Source: Lineus longissimus (lineage: Eukaryota > Nemertea > Pilidiophora > Heteronemertea > Lineidae). Taken from it: a stretch of 64,000 nt of DNA. The notes beneath the pieces were generated by a model. The model saw only the letters and a program-made list of their open reading frames with translations. It did not search any database and was not told the DNA's origin. The translations under genes were made by a program, and so were the position numbers. Each line of letters begins with the position of its first letter. Position 1 is the stretch's first letter. Shown piece by piece: positions 54,735 to 64,000 of this stretch. The stretch lies in contig NC_088321.1 of the NCBI RefSeq assembly GCF_910592395.1, positions 7,752,001 through 7,816,000 of the forward strand, in the 5' to 3' direction.

Positions 54735-56280
54735 TCTTTTCAGGCGACCCAATGCAGTTTAGGTTCCTTGTGCGAGTATTTGAGCATGGCGTTATCGACA
54801 GGACTGATAGCCCCAAGGATCGCATTTACTACCTCGAGAAATACATTTCTGGGGAGCCTCAAGAGTTGGTGAGAAATTGCATCCACATTGATCCGGCAAA
54901 GGGCTACAAAAGGGCTATGGCGCTCTTGAGGTCAAACTTTGATGATGAGTACTGCATTTCTGCTCTCTACGTTGAGAGATCAGAGCAATAAAATGGCCAA
55001 ATATCAAAGCAGATGATGCAGTAGGAATAAAGAAAGTACCTTGTTTTTGCTTGGTTGCTTTATAAAATGAAAGACATAGAATACATGAGGGAACTCGATC
55101 GACCACCCCAAAAACGTGAAGGAACTAAATTCTCTAAACTTCCGTTCAAAATGAGAGCTCAATGGCAGAGCCGTGCTCTATTAGACATTTCCGATGACAA
55201 CAAAAGGACAAAATTCTAAGACTTTGTCAGGTTCGTTGACAGACAGTAAATAAACCCGTGTTTGGGTCAATCGTTGACAGTAAAGACGTCTCCCAGGAAA
55301 AACCGAGCTGAAGTATAGGAATAATTCTCCGGCAAAGAGTAGCTCTGCAACTTCGTATAAGTGTAGTTAGGCCATGTTCTGATTCAAATAGTGACATAAG
55401 TGATGTTTGAAAAGCAGATAGTGAATCAACTACCGTGCCTGTACTGCAAACATGGCAAAGGTGTTCATGGCTTGGATGCAAACGCTTACAAAGCAAGTCA
55501 AACGATGACAAGATCAACTTTCATAGATCGCACAGGCTGTGTTTTGGCTGCTTGACAATGGTCATGTGGACATAAATTGTACTGACATGTGAGGTAGATA
55601 CAAGAATTGGACACTACTGAATCGGAGGTGAGAAACTGTTGCACGTCTAGGCTCGTTTTGGAATATATGCAATGCCAATCGTGCCAGTCACGGTCAGGGC
55701 TGTGAACAGTAACAAGAAGGTTGTCACGTAGGCCTTTCTCGATTCAGGGAGTTCGGCTTCCTGTTGTACCAAGAAGATTAATGCGAAATCTTAAACTTCG
55801 AGGACCTAAGGTCAGAGTAAATCTATCAACATTGTCTGTAAGTCTAAGTCCTCTATGAGTTACTTGATGAGAGGCGTAGAAGTTAGTCGGCTTGGATCTG
55901 GAGTCTTCGCTAATTTAACTCCCCGCGTTGTTTACTCAGTCTGAGTTACCCACCAGTAAGGACGACATACCTAATATAAGCAAGAGGGCATTGATAAATG
56001 GCCCTACTTGAGAGACGTGATCATCCCAGAAATTGATGCAGACGTTGACTTGCTGCTTGGTTATAACGTACCAATGGCCATGGAACCTTGTGAGAGTATT
56101 AAAAGTCGAGACAATGGTCTGTATGCAGTTAGAACTGTCTTATATTAAACCAGGCAATGAGGCAGGAAACATCAATAGTTTTCGCGTCTCTGTGAATAAG
56201 TTGTGCTTTGAAGATGAGCAGTTAGATCAGAAAGTTAATTGTCGAACATTTGGCCACTGGTATATATGAATTGTCACAAG
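54735..56280 (+). pseudogene. Pao-type Gag-protease remnant
   Basis: Pieces in shifting frames keep the order of a Pao polyprotein: FSGDPMQFRFLVRVFEHGV and EKYISGEPQELVRNCIH (Gag core, 54748-54987); YMRELDRPPQK and KLPFKMRAQWQSRALLDIS (55080-55190); a zinc-knuckle-like CLYCKHGKG and later VDINC (55437-55585); the aspartic protease AFLDSGSSASCC (55731-55770); and DADVDLLLGYNVPMAMEP (56031-56090), the end of the protease region. Many stops and shifts. The reverse transcriptase and integrase are missing. It is clearly distinct from the intact BEL element, which lacks these Gag motifs. Confidence 0.75.
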
Positions 56281-58130
56281 GTGATAACCAAGTTTTGGAA
56301 TCAGCTTGAATTGGTAGGTCCGATTGCACTATGAGTGATCGCTGTGCTCTCAGTCGGCGTCAACACGAAAATACATGATTGTTTGAGTCACGTTTTTCCG
56401 TGATTCACGAACACCCATCATACCAGCAACATTTTCGTTTCATCCTTCGGTTCTATTTGTGTCCGATCAAAAGTCGAGGTTCCTTAATGAGTAATGACGT
56501 CGGCGGAATCGACAGACACAACAATAAACAACAGTGGCCACGTGAGGTGTGTGAATTTGCCCACGAAAGTGACCAAAATCCCACCGTTATGCCGATTGCG
56601 ACCCTCATGAAAAGTGAATTCAAGTATTTTTCAACCCCCAACAACAACGGCGGGAAGGGACTAAACCAAATGTTTGAAGCTGTGTAAATGTCAGTTGTGC
56701 GGATGTTTTTGTTTTCATGCGGAAGTTTTCTGAAACCATGCTTGTTTTCGAGTCGGGTGTCATCCAATCACGGTTTTCATTGATTCGGTTTACATGATTG
56801 AACATACCCGTTTTTTCTTGATTTGGCAAATAAAGTTTATCGTGATCTATATATTCTTAATAAATCACGCTTTGTGCTGATTTACTGCTATCATGATTTT
56901 TCCAGATTTTTTTATTGGGATTTGATGGGAACTCGATGCCGAAAGGCCTTAAGAGATCACCATTTGCTCTGCCTAACCAGAACGACGCTAGCTCATCACT
57001 ATAATTAATTCAGAAATCTCATCCTGTTTCCAAAATACAATAGATAATACAGAAATATATGATTGATTCATCATCTTATGTCAAATAAATAGTATATAAA
57101 TTTAAAATCAACTATCAAACTGCCAAAGGAGAGCTCCTCAACGATAATTTGTGAGGAGTTTCCCATCATTGTACAAAAACCAAACGTTAGGACTGGGAGG
57201 TATCCACGTGATTTATCTGCATAATTAATTCATAATACCCCAACCGTATTCCCAGTTGAACAGCTGAGTTCCGGGGATGCTTGGAGCAGTCTGTACCGGC
57301 ACACGTGCTTAACCTACCGGTATATATTCACACCAGTCATGGTGTTTACCTTCTCTGGCTCCTGCATCAACAATTATTAAAACAAGGTGTTTTTTGTTGA
57401 ATGGATTGAATATTGGGAACACCAAGGATGACCAGACTGTGTATTATGTGTAGGAAAATACACCTGGGGACCATTGCACTCGTTGTGCTTCGTTGCTTTC
57501 TTTGCGCAAAGTCCAGTAAGACATCTAAATGTGCCCATGTGATATTAGGCGTTGCGCCCGGTACCCATTAGGCGAATTGATTTCACCAGGATCGAATGAA
57601 ATGTATCCCAACATGAAGCGATCACAGTCCGCCAAAAGCTGCTTTTGATGAGCACGTTCAGAAACTTAAAACATGAACAAATCAATTCCTGACAACAATA
57701 GACCTGAGAAGATGCAACAGACCTGAGAACGTGAACATTCAGCGGTAAAAGACATACACGTAGGCTCTAAAGTCGTCGGATGTCGTTTATCGTTGCTCCC
57801 ATCGCGACTTAGGGACATACATTACTTAGAAGATGATCTGCAAAGAAGAGTCCTCTAAACTGACAATCAGGTTACATTGCCATTGCAATTGCCCCCCCCC
57901 CCTCCCATATTCTCTAGTCATCTTTTCCATCTCTTCAAACAAGTACTTATCCACGGGTCAATTTCTAGTTAATTTATAATACCCCAACTGTATTCCCAAA
58001 ACAAGAGGCTTTGTTCGGTCCATCTGAGTGTACATATAATTTCATATAATGAGTGCGATTACAAGTTGAAGGTTGTTACAGAGAGTAAATCTTACTCGCT
58101 GCGATGGGTCATTCGACAGACTCAACCCAG
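56281..58130. other. No recognised gene
   Basis: A 102-codon frame at 56379-56687 has no known domain. A C run lies at 57891-57902. Nothing else seen. Confidence 0.4.
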
Positions 58131-58139
58131 TAGACAACC

Positions 58140-58505
58140 AGTAACTACTGCAATCTGGACCTTTATATCAATCCGTTGAAGTTTAGTTTGAGACAAACCA
58201 GTCCATTAGATGCAAGGTCACAACCTAGGACAACTAGTAAATGCAGTCTGGACCTTTGTATCAATTCCTTTGAAGTACAGGTTGTGAAAAACCAGTCCAG
58301 TCGATGCATGGTCACAACCTTGGGGCAAACAGTTGAGGCAGTAGAGACCTTTACATCAAATTATATCAAGTGCATTTTGAGACAAACCAGCTCAGTATCA
58401 AAATGCATGGTCACAACATTGGGGCAAGTTGTAAAGGCAATCTGGACCGTTACATCAATTCCTTTGAAGTGTAGGTTAGTTGTGACAAACTAGTCCATCG
58501 AACAT
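58140..58505 (+). repeat. Tandem repeat of about 95-bp units
   Basis: Four degenerate copies, each with CTGGACCTTTATATCAAT-like, GAGACAAACCAGTCCA-like and GCATGGTCACAACCTTGGGG-like blocks, spaced 92-98 bp. The 105-codon frame running through it is a product of the repetition. Confidence 0.8.
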
Positions 58506-61290
58506 GGTCCAGCCTAAGCCGGTACAGCCATGCAGTAAGTGCCGTCGGCTTTACATCAGGGACAACCAACCACTTTCAAGGCGAGGATCAAGTCCAAGGG
58601 GTATGATTTTCTTAGCCCGCATTGATAGCGAGTCAAAACTTAACAGATACACTGATTTTCTTGCAAACCAACTGCTACATATTGTTTTTTTTTATTCAAT
58701 CTTTTTTGAGTTTTAAAAGTATTAAAGTGAAAATTTAATTTTTAAAGAAATCTTCCCCTAATGACTTCCACTGGACCGCGACAAATTCAGCGTTCAATTA
58801 CCCAAATCGTCTGTCGGTTATCGAGCGGAAACGGAATTCAAGATGGCCTCCGTGGCGGCCAAATTCCCCTAGTATTAGTCACATGACTCCTACGTCATTG
58901 GCGCAGGTAAAAGTAAACACGACCGACATGGCGTGAGTTGTCTAAGTCAGAGAAGAATGGTAGGTTTTATGGCAGTTGATAATGAATGCGACCAAAACCA
59001 CTGAGATTTGGAGGCATATATGTCCGTAACAGGACTGACACAAAATCAACTGGAAATTGACAAAGATCAGGGATAAATGGCGTTGTAGTTCTACCCGCTG
59101 CAGATGGGTAACCTCCAGACAGAAGTTAGGAAGAAAGTACCTTTAAGTTATAGCAAAGTCAAAATGTACGAGAATACAACTAGACTGGCACTGGGAGTGC
59201 AGTGGGACCCCCCCCCCCCCCATAATCCCCTACCCGCATCACGCTCCAGACCAGAAAATTATTAGACATCAATGACTTGGCCCTAATGTGTCATGATTAT
59301 GTGATCTCCGTCATGAATGCATCTGCTGAGAAATAAGTTTCAACAAATAGCACGTGGTAATATTTACTGCAGCCTAAATATAGAAACAGACAATGACAGT
59401 TGGTATTTCTACTCATGAGAGATCGATCGTAAACAATGCCATGTTTTATTTCAGCGCATGTGCAGTACATCGATTCGGATCGTTGATGATCTAGCCTCTC
59501 CCACCAACAAGCCCCCCCCCCCCCCACACACACACCCGGACCGCTGAAGCGAGAGAGGTCTCTCTGATAATTGACGGAACAAGTGGAAAGTTAACGGACG
59601 ATCGACGACACTCACATCCACGCACGGGCCACGGCATAATGCCCCCGATTTCTGTCGGGGGCATAACAAAGATTTAGTAATTTTTAACACCATGGGTTTG
59701 CTATATAAAAGAAGATGAGCCGTGATCAGCCATACCAAAGTTGTATGCATAGTGTTCAATGATTCCTTAACAGATCGAGGCTCTTTTCCCCAGTCAAAGA
59801 CTTCCAGTGGCCCCACTGGCGTACTTATATACTCTCAATGGATATTAAAATGATTTTGGATGGTTGGTTATGACTTCGAAACAAATTAGTGGTAATTACT
59901 TTTATCATATACCCTAAACCTAAGTGAAGTGATCCGGCAGACAAGACCATGAAAACCTCCCAAAAATGTCCCAAAAATGCATTCAAATTCAACCAAAATT
60001 ACGGACAGTGCCCCAGGGACTGGCTTCTGCATGTATAAGACAATACAAACCCCACTGCTCTTCATAACTTTGCAGACTTTATTTTGAGAGAAATGTGCGC
60101 AAGATGCATGAAACATTTATCGCATGACATGAGCGTGCAATACAAACGTTCAATAAAAAATATTTTATTGAACGAGAATGCTCGAGATCATTTCTCGTGC
60201 AATCCAGACTCTGACTGTTGAAAGACAGTCGACTTTTAAGTCATTTTCATTGTCGTCCTTTTTCTACATTATTGCGTTGGAATTCAGCCATGTCGCGAAG
60301 TCACGACGATGTCATGAGGTTGTGACGTCGTCAACTCAGGTCTCAGTAGGGAGGGGTTTTTTGTATTCATGCGCGGCCAACTCCTAACCGTAATTCCTAA
60401 AAAATCATTGATTTCTTGGTCCTCATAGTATGCCAGTGTTGATTTAGCAGTTGTTTTGGCAAGGACATGGTTTTTTTGAGTTTTCCGAAACCTAGAGCGC
60501 TACTCAATAGGCGGTTAACAAGAAACTACGCATTATACTGTTGTTGCCGACGTATGTGTACACTGAACTTGGGATGTGCGTCGGCCCCGTGTTGAAATGA
60601 CGTCCAGTGTCAGTTGGTGCGTTTTTCGCTGATTTGTGCAAAATTCAACATATCTCAAAAGTTCAATGGTTGACCCTCGATTTTTTTGATTTTTGTGTTG
60701 CGTAAGCAACTGTCTTTCACGGGAGGATGGTCACAGTAAGAATTATTTTGGAAGAAATGTATAATATCTGGGGTTTTCCGTGATTGTCCGGCCGAATTGG
60801 CAATATTGCCCGAAAGCTCTCGACCTGCGGTCTCGAGTTTTCCGGTCGTAGAAAATCATCTCGTGCAATCTGGCTACCCGGAATCAGCCACTCGTGTGGT
60901 TTTCTTATTGTATCGATAATTAAAGTAATTTGTTACATTAACAATAAAATAAGACGATCCATGGCAATTTTTAAAGCTGCATTCGGTATGTGATGATTCT
61001 TAACACAGCTGGTCTTCATACAGTCAAAACGGTCAAAATTCAGATTTTGGCACAATCACTTCCAGTGAGGCTATCGATGAAATGGATTGTGGATGCTGGT
61101 TGCCAGTGGATTGACAACGGTATCAAATCAATAAGAGGAGATTCCTTACAAAGGGAATTTATCCATTAGTAACACCCATAAAGGAACATTTTACCACAAA
61201 CATGAACATTGGAAGCAGTTACAAACACACAGATCAATGGTTTGAAATTAATCACAATAGTGGCTCCACACAACGCCTATATGGGGAACT
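58506..61290. other. No recognised gene; C runs and one strong hairpin
   Basis: C runs at about 59209-59222 and 59513-59526. A perfect stem (ATGCCCCCGA / TCGGGGGCAT, loop TTTCTG) lies at 59639-59664. A 26-bp AT palindrome (GTTCAATAAA...TTTATTGAAC) lies at 60148-60173. No coding segment recognised. Confidence 0.45.
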
Positions 61291-61296
61291 TCCATT

Positions 61297-61545
61297 TTTG
61301 CGGAAAAGCGACACCAAACGTCTATTTGAGTTATTAACAAAAAGCTGAAAACACGACAATATATGTTTATTTGAGATACGAACGCCACCAAACGTCTATT
61401 TGAGTGTATGTCTATTTGAGATACGACACAATATGTTTATTTTAGGTACGTCTCCGTTAAAACGAGCGTCACCAAACGTCCATTCGAGTCATAACACAAC
61501 ATAAAATGTCTATTTGAGACAACCTCTATTTATGCGGAAATAACC
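61297..61545 (+). repeat. Degenerate tandem repeat (GTCTATTTGAGA units)
   Basis: Repeated CACCAAACGTCTATTTGAG and GACAATATATGTTTATTTGAG blocks in about four irregular units. Confidence 0.7.
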
Positions 61546-61639
61546 GCCCATACTGTTGTCAAAAAAACGATCAAAGTTATTCGGGAAGAAAGTTTTCAAG
61601 AAACTGCACACAAAGGCCAAGGGCACAAAGAAAGCTAAA

Positions 61640-62575
61640 GAAATTCGCCATGGTTTGACTAGTGGCGGGGGCTTCAAACGGGGAAGAAATAGTTACAACA
61701 AGCCCTTTCAGAACGGACCCTCGTCCTAAGTTAAAAAGTTGCATCCAAGAGGTGCGGGAATGGATGGCCATCAACTCTCTGAAACTCAACGACGAAAAGA
61801 CAGAATTTATCCTTGTTTCATCTGGCGCCGGCTATCAACGGCAGGAATTAAGCATTAAGCCTGTCCATCAAAATAGGAGATCAGCTTATCTCAGCGGTGC
61901 CTCATGCACGTATTATCAGTGCTATTTTTGACGAACACCTCTCAATGGACCGACACATAAATTCTATATGTAAGTCAGCCTACTTCGAAATTCACAATAT
62001 TGGTCTTATCAGAAAAATCCTTACAGTTGATGCCACAAAAACCCTTGTTCATGCCCTTGTCACCTCTAGATTGGATGGTCTGAACGCACTGCTACTTGGC
62101 CTGCCTCCAGAGAGTTCAAAATAGTGCTGCTCGTGTCATCACTGGTGTTTGCAGGTCAGATCATATTACTCCAGTGCTGAACGACCTCCACTGGCTCCGT
62201 ATCCGCAGCAGGATAAAGTATAAGATTCTACTCCTTGTATTTAAGTGCTTTAACAATTTAGCCCAAAATTACATATCCTCCCTCATAGAAGTCTACCAAC
62301 CTAGACGCAGTCTCCGTTCCTCATCTGTTGGCCCACTGTTGGTGCGACCAAGGAGTAGGTTGATAACGTTTGGCGACCGAGCCTTCTCCACTGCAGCCCC
62401 AAGGCTCTGGAATCAACTTCAGAATGTGCCAGCATCTCGGTCTTCAAATCGCATCTTAAATCCTATCTCTTAGGTCGCTACCACTCCTGTCTCTCTTTTA
62501 AAGTGTCACCGATCATTCTGAGTGGATTCTGGCACTATAAATCATTTCAATATTATTATTACTATTATCACGTAC
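61640..62575 (+). mobile_element. 5'-truncated LINE (3' end of ORF2)
   Basis: Three overlapping frames give the C-terminal part of a Jockey/CR1-type reverse transcriptase: VREWMAINSLKLNDEKTEFI (61755-61812), IISAIFDEHLSMDRHINSIC (61909-61968), TLVHALVTSRLDGLNALLLG, LQRVQNSAARVITGVCRSDH and LNDLHWLRIRSRIKYKILLL with LRSSS and FGDRAFSTAAPRLWNQLQ near the end. LNDxKTE is the motif after the YADD block, so the catalytic palm is missing. Two frameshifts are present. A TTA-type microsatellite at about 62551-62569 is the expected 3' tail. Confidence 0.85.
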
Positions 62576-62820
62576 AGACGGCGGGGGTCAGAGGAACACA
62601 AGTTACCAGTACAACGCCAGAGGTATCGCTACATCAAGCAACGTCAGAAGAGGTCGTGGCAGAGGAACCAAGACAAGAGGCCAAAAAAGGTACGTTGCAG
62701 TCAAAGTCAGTAGCCTCATCGGCACCAAACCGATTATCACTTCCAGGGTAATTCGCAAACATTTCTGTGGAGACAGTGGCGAGGGAAATAAGGTCTTTAG
62801 GGCTTTGACATCCGCCTCCT
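62576..62820 (+). pseudogene. Arg/Gly-rich tail of a DIRS-type Gag
   Basis: In one frame RRGRGRGTKTRGQKRY lies just upstream of the reverse transcriptase, like the basic tail of DIRS-type ORF1 proteins. It directly follows the LINE tail, so the element appears inserted next to it or truncated by it. The rest of ORF1 is absent. Confidence 0.4.
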
Positions 62821-63912
62821 ACAGACGGACCTGTAGGGGGTCGTCTCATAGATTGTCTAGAAAATTGGAAAAAAGTCACAAACGACCCGACAGTTCTGGA
62901 AGTGGTAGGCGGTTATCATATTCCATTGTGGAATACCCCAAAACAAAACAGACAACCCTTCAGTCCCAGATTTTCCACAGCAGAGACAGAACAAATAGAC
63001 ATAGAGAAAAGGGCCATCACAGAAGTAATGAACCCAAGCACGGACTTATTTCTGAGTCACATCTTCCTTCGGCAGAAGAAAGATGGAACTTACAGACCAG
63101 TTTTCAATATGAAGAATCTAAATGCATTCATCCCATAAGAACACTTCAAAATGGAAATCATCCCAATGCTGAAAAACCTCGTGCAGCCAGGGGATTGGAT
63201 GGTAAAAATAGACCTAAAAGATGCATACTTTTGCGTCCCAATGGCAGAAAACACAAGAAAGTTTCTTTGCTTCCAATGGAGGGGCAAGACATACATGTAT
63301 CGGGTTCTTCCATTTGGCTTAGGCCCAGCACCACGGGTTTTCATCAAAATCCTGAAGGTCCCAATAGGCCTATTGAGAAGACTGGGCTTCAGGCTGATAA
63401 TATTCCTGGACGATCTCATTCTGCTACACCAAGACCCATTGGTACTACAGCAGCAACTCCAGACCTGTCTTTGCTTACTTCAGGCACTAGGATTCATAAT
63501 AAATTGGACCAAGTCAATCCTGAATCCAGACCAAGTGATGAATTCTTACCTAGGTTTTGCAGTAGACTCCGTACGAATGCAACTACAGTTACCGGAGGAC
63601 AAGATTGCGAAGATACAAGCTAAATGCAAAGACATGGTGGCACAAGACCAGACAAGAGTCCGAGAGCTGGCACAACTAATAGGGAAATTAGCGGCGACAA
63701 CGAAGGCGATTCTCCCCGGGCCCCTGCACTACAGGAACCTGCAGATGCTGAAGAGGGCAGGCCTTCGTTTGAAGAGTCAATGTTACGAGACCACAGTTAC
63801 GCTCAACCCCGACTGCAAAGCAGACTTAAAGTGGTTGATAGAACAGCTTCGAAACCACAATGGGAAGGCAACAATATCGACCAAGCCAACGGGTGATTTC
63901 ACAATCCAGTGT
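62821..63912 (+). pseudogene. DIRS-like reverse transcriptase
   Basis: One frame, broken only by TAA at 63136-63138, encodes TDGPVGGRLIDCLENWKKV, then VGGYHIPLWNTP, LRQKKDGTYRPVFNMKNLNA, then WMVKIDLKDAYFCVPM, the core YRVLPFGLGPAPRVF, and the catalytic FLDDLILL. The connection region follows (ALGFIINWTKSILNP, LGFAVDSVRMQLQLP, LAQLIGKLAATTKAILPGPL). This order and the L-D-D motif are typical of DIRS-type tyrosine-recombinase retrotransposons. The frame ends near 63912-63930 before the RNase H D-A-S motif; from there the sequence is unrelated, so it is truncated. The recombinase gene, if any, is outside the window. Confidence 0.85.
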
Positions 63913-64000
63913 GTGTTAGGTGTTGGGTGTTAGTGTTACTGATCTGTAACAGATCTGTTAACAGATTCGCTAATCTGGGCTCCTCAAACGGTGCTCAGAT

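Noticed and set aside
57121-57165. Small inverted repeat CTCCTCA / TGAGGAG
   Set aside because: Only seven paired bases; expected by chance in this length.
59639-59664. Bacterial-type terminator hairpin
   Set aside because: Strong stem but no following T run, and the DNA is clearly eukaryotic.
62805-63623. 272-codon plus-strand frame
   Set aside because: Overlaps the DIRS reverse transcriptase in another frame; the RT frame has the catalytic motifs.
1-64000. CRISPR arrays, operons, ribosome-binding sites
   Set aside because: The tandem repeats lack unique spacers of constant length, and the genes are spliced eukaryotic ones.

Overview
This is eukaryotic, almost certainly marine-invertebrate, DNA: spliced exons with GT/AG junctions, AT-rich introns, no operons, and a dense mix of mobile elements (BEL/Pao, DIRS, LINE, Harbinger, Helitron, Tc1/mariner-like, foldback and tRNA-derived repeats). 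The palindromic octamer TAGGCCTA occurs at least 11 times by eye, about ten times chance. I cannot fix the phylum; mollusc, brachiopod, echinoderm, hemichordate and cephalochordate all remain possible.

1-11.3 kb: a 21-bp-unit foldback repeat (1172-1625), then a + strand, intron-bearing, decayed KDZ (Kyakuja-Dileera-Zisupton) transposase gene whose exons I could trace from 1886 to 11260. A non-autonomous Helitron (8646-9807) sits in one of its introns. 11.3-22.2 kb: a 1.3-kb long-TIR element with a 9-bp direct duplication that carries an SGNH-hydrolase fragment, several foldback repeats, and a second decayed + strand multi-exon gene (15052-21446) encoding a coiled-coil plus protein-kinase-like protein. 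One of its introns contains a Harbinger element (17400-19453) with remnants of both Harbinger genes.

23.2-24.6 kb: a cluster of small domain-bearing exons: a chromodomain exon (-), the start of a P2X7-ballast-like ORF (+), and a THAP zinc finger (-). 24.65-32.28 kb: a complete BEL/Pao retrotransposon on the minus strand. It has identical 260-bp LTRs, a 5-bp target duplication, PBS, PPT and one uninterrupted 1900-codon Gag-Pol frame, so it is a very young insertion. It landed 75 bp upstream of the THAP start codon.

33.1-34.3 kb: an interspersed element with 305-bp internal repeats. 34.3-37.3 kb: five minus-strand exons in perfectly matching splice phase that form a gene starting with a homeodomain-like segment; this is the best candidate for an intact, unnamed host gene. 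37.3-52.4 kb: gene-poor, with two TIR elements (41.25 and 42.0 kb), tRNA-like SINE heads (47.4, 49.6, 49.9 kb) and many long C or G runs.

52.4-56.3 kb: a decayed Pao gag-protease from a different lineage, split by a second Helitron. 56.3-61.3 kb: no recognised gene, with tandem repeats at 58.1-58.5 and 61.3-61.5 kb. 61.6-64.0 kb: the 3' end of a LINE, followed directly by a DIRS-like reverse transcriptase that runs to the window edge. Most of the window is nested transposon history; the apparently live parts are the BEL element and the 34-37 kb gene.
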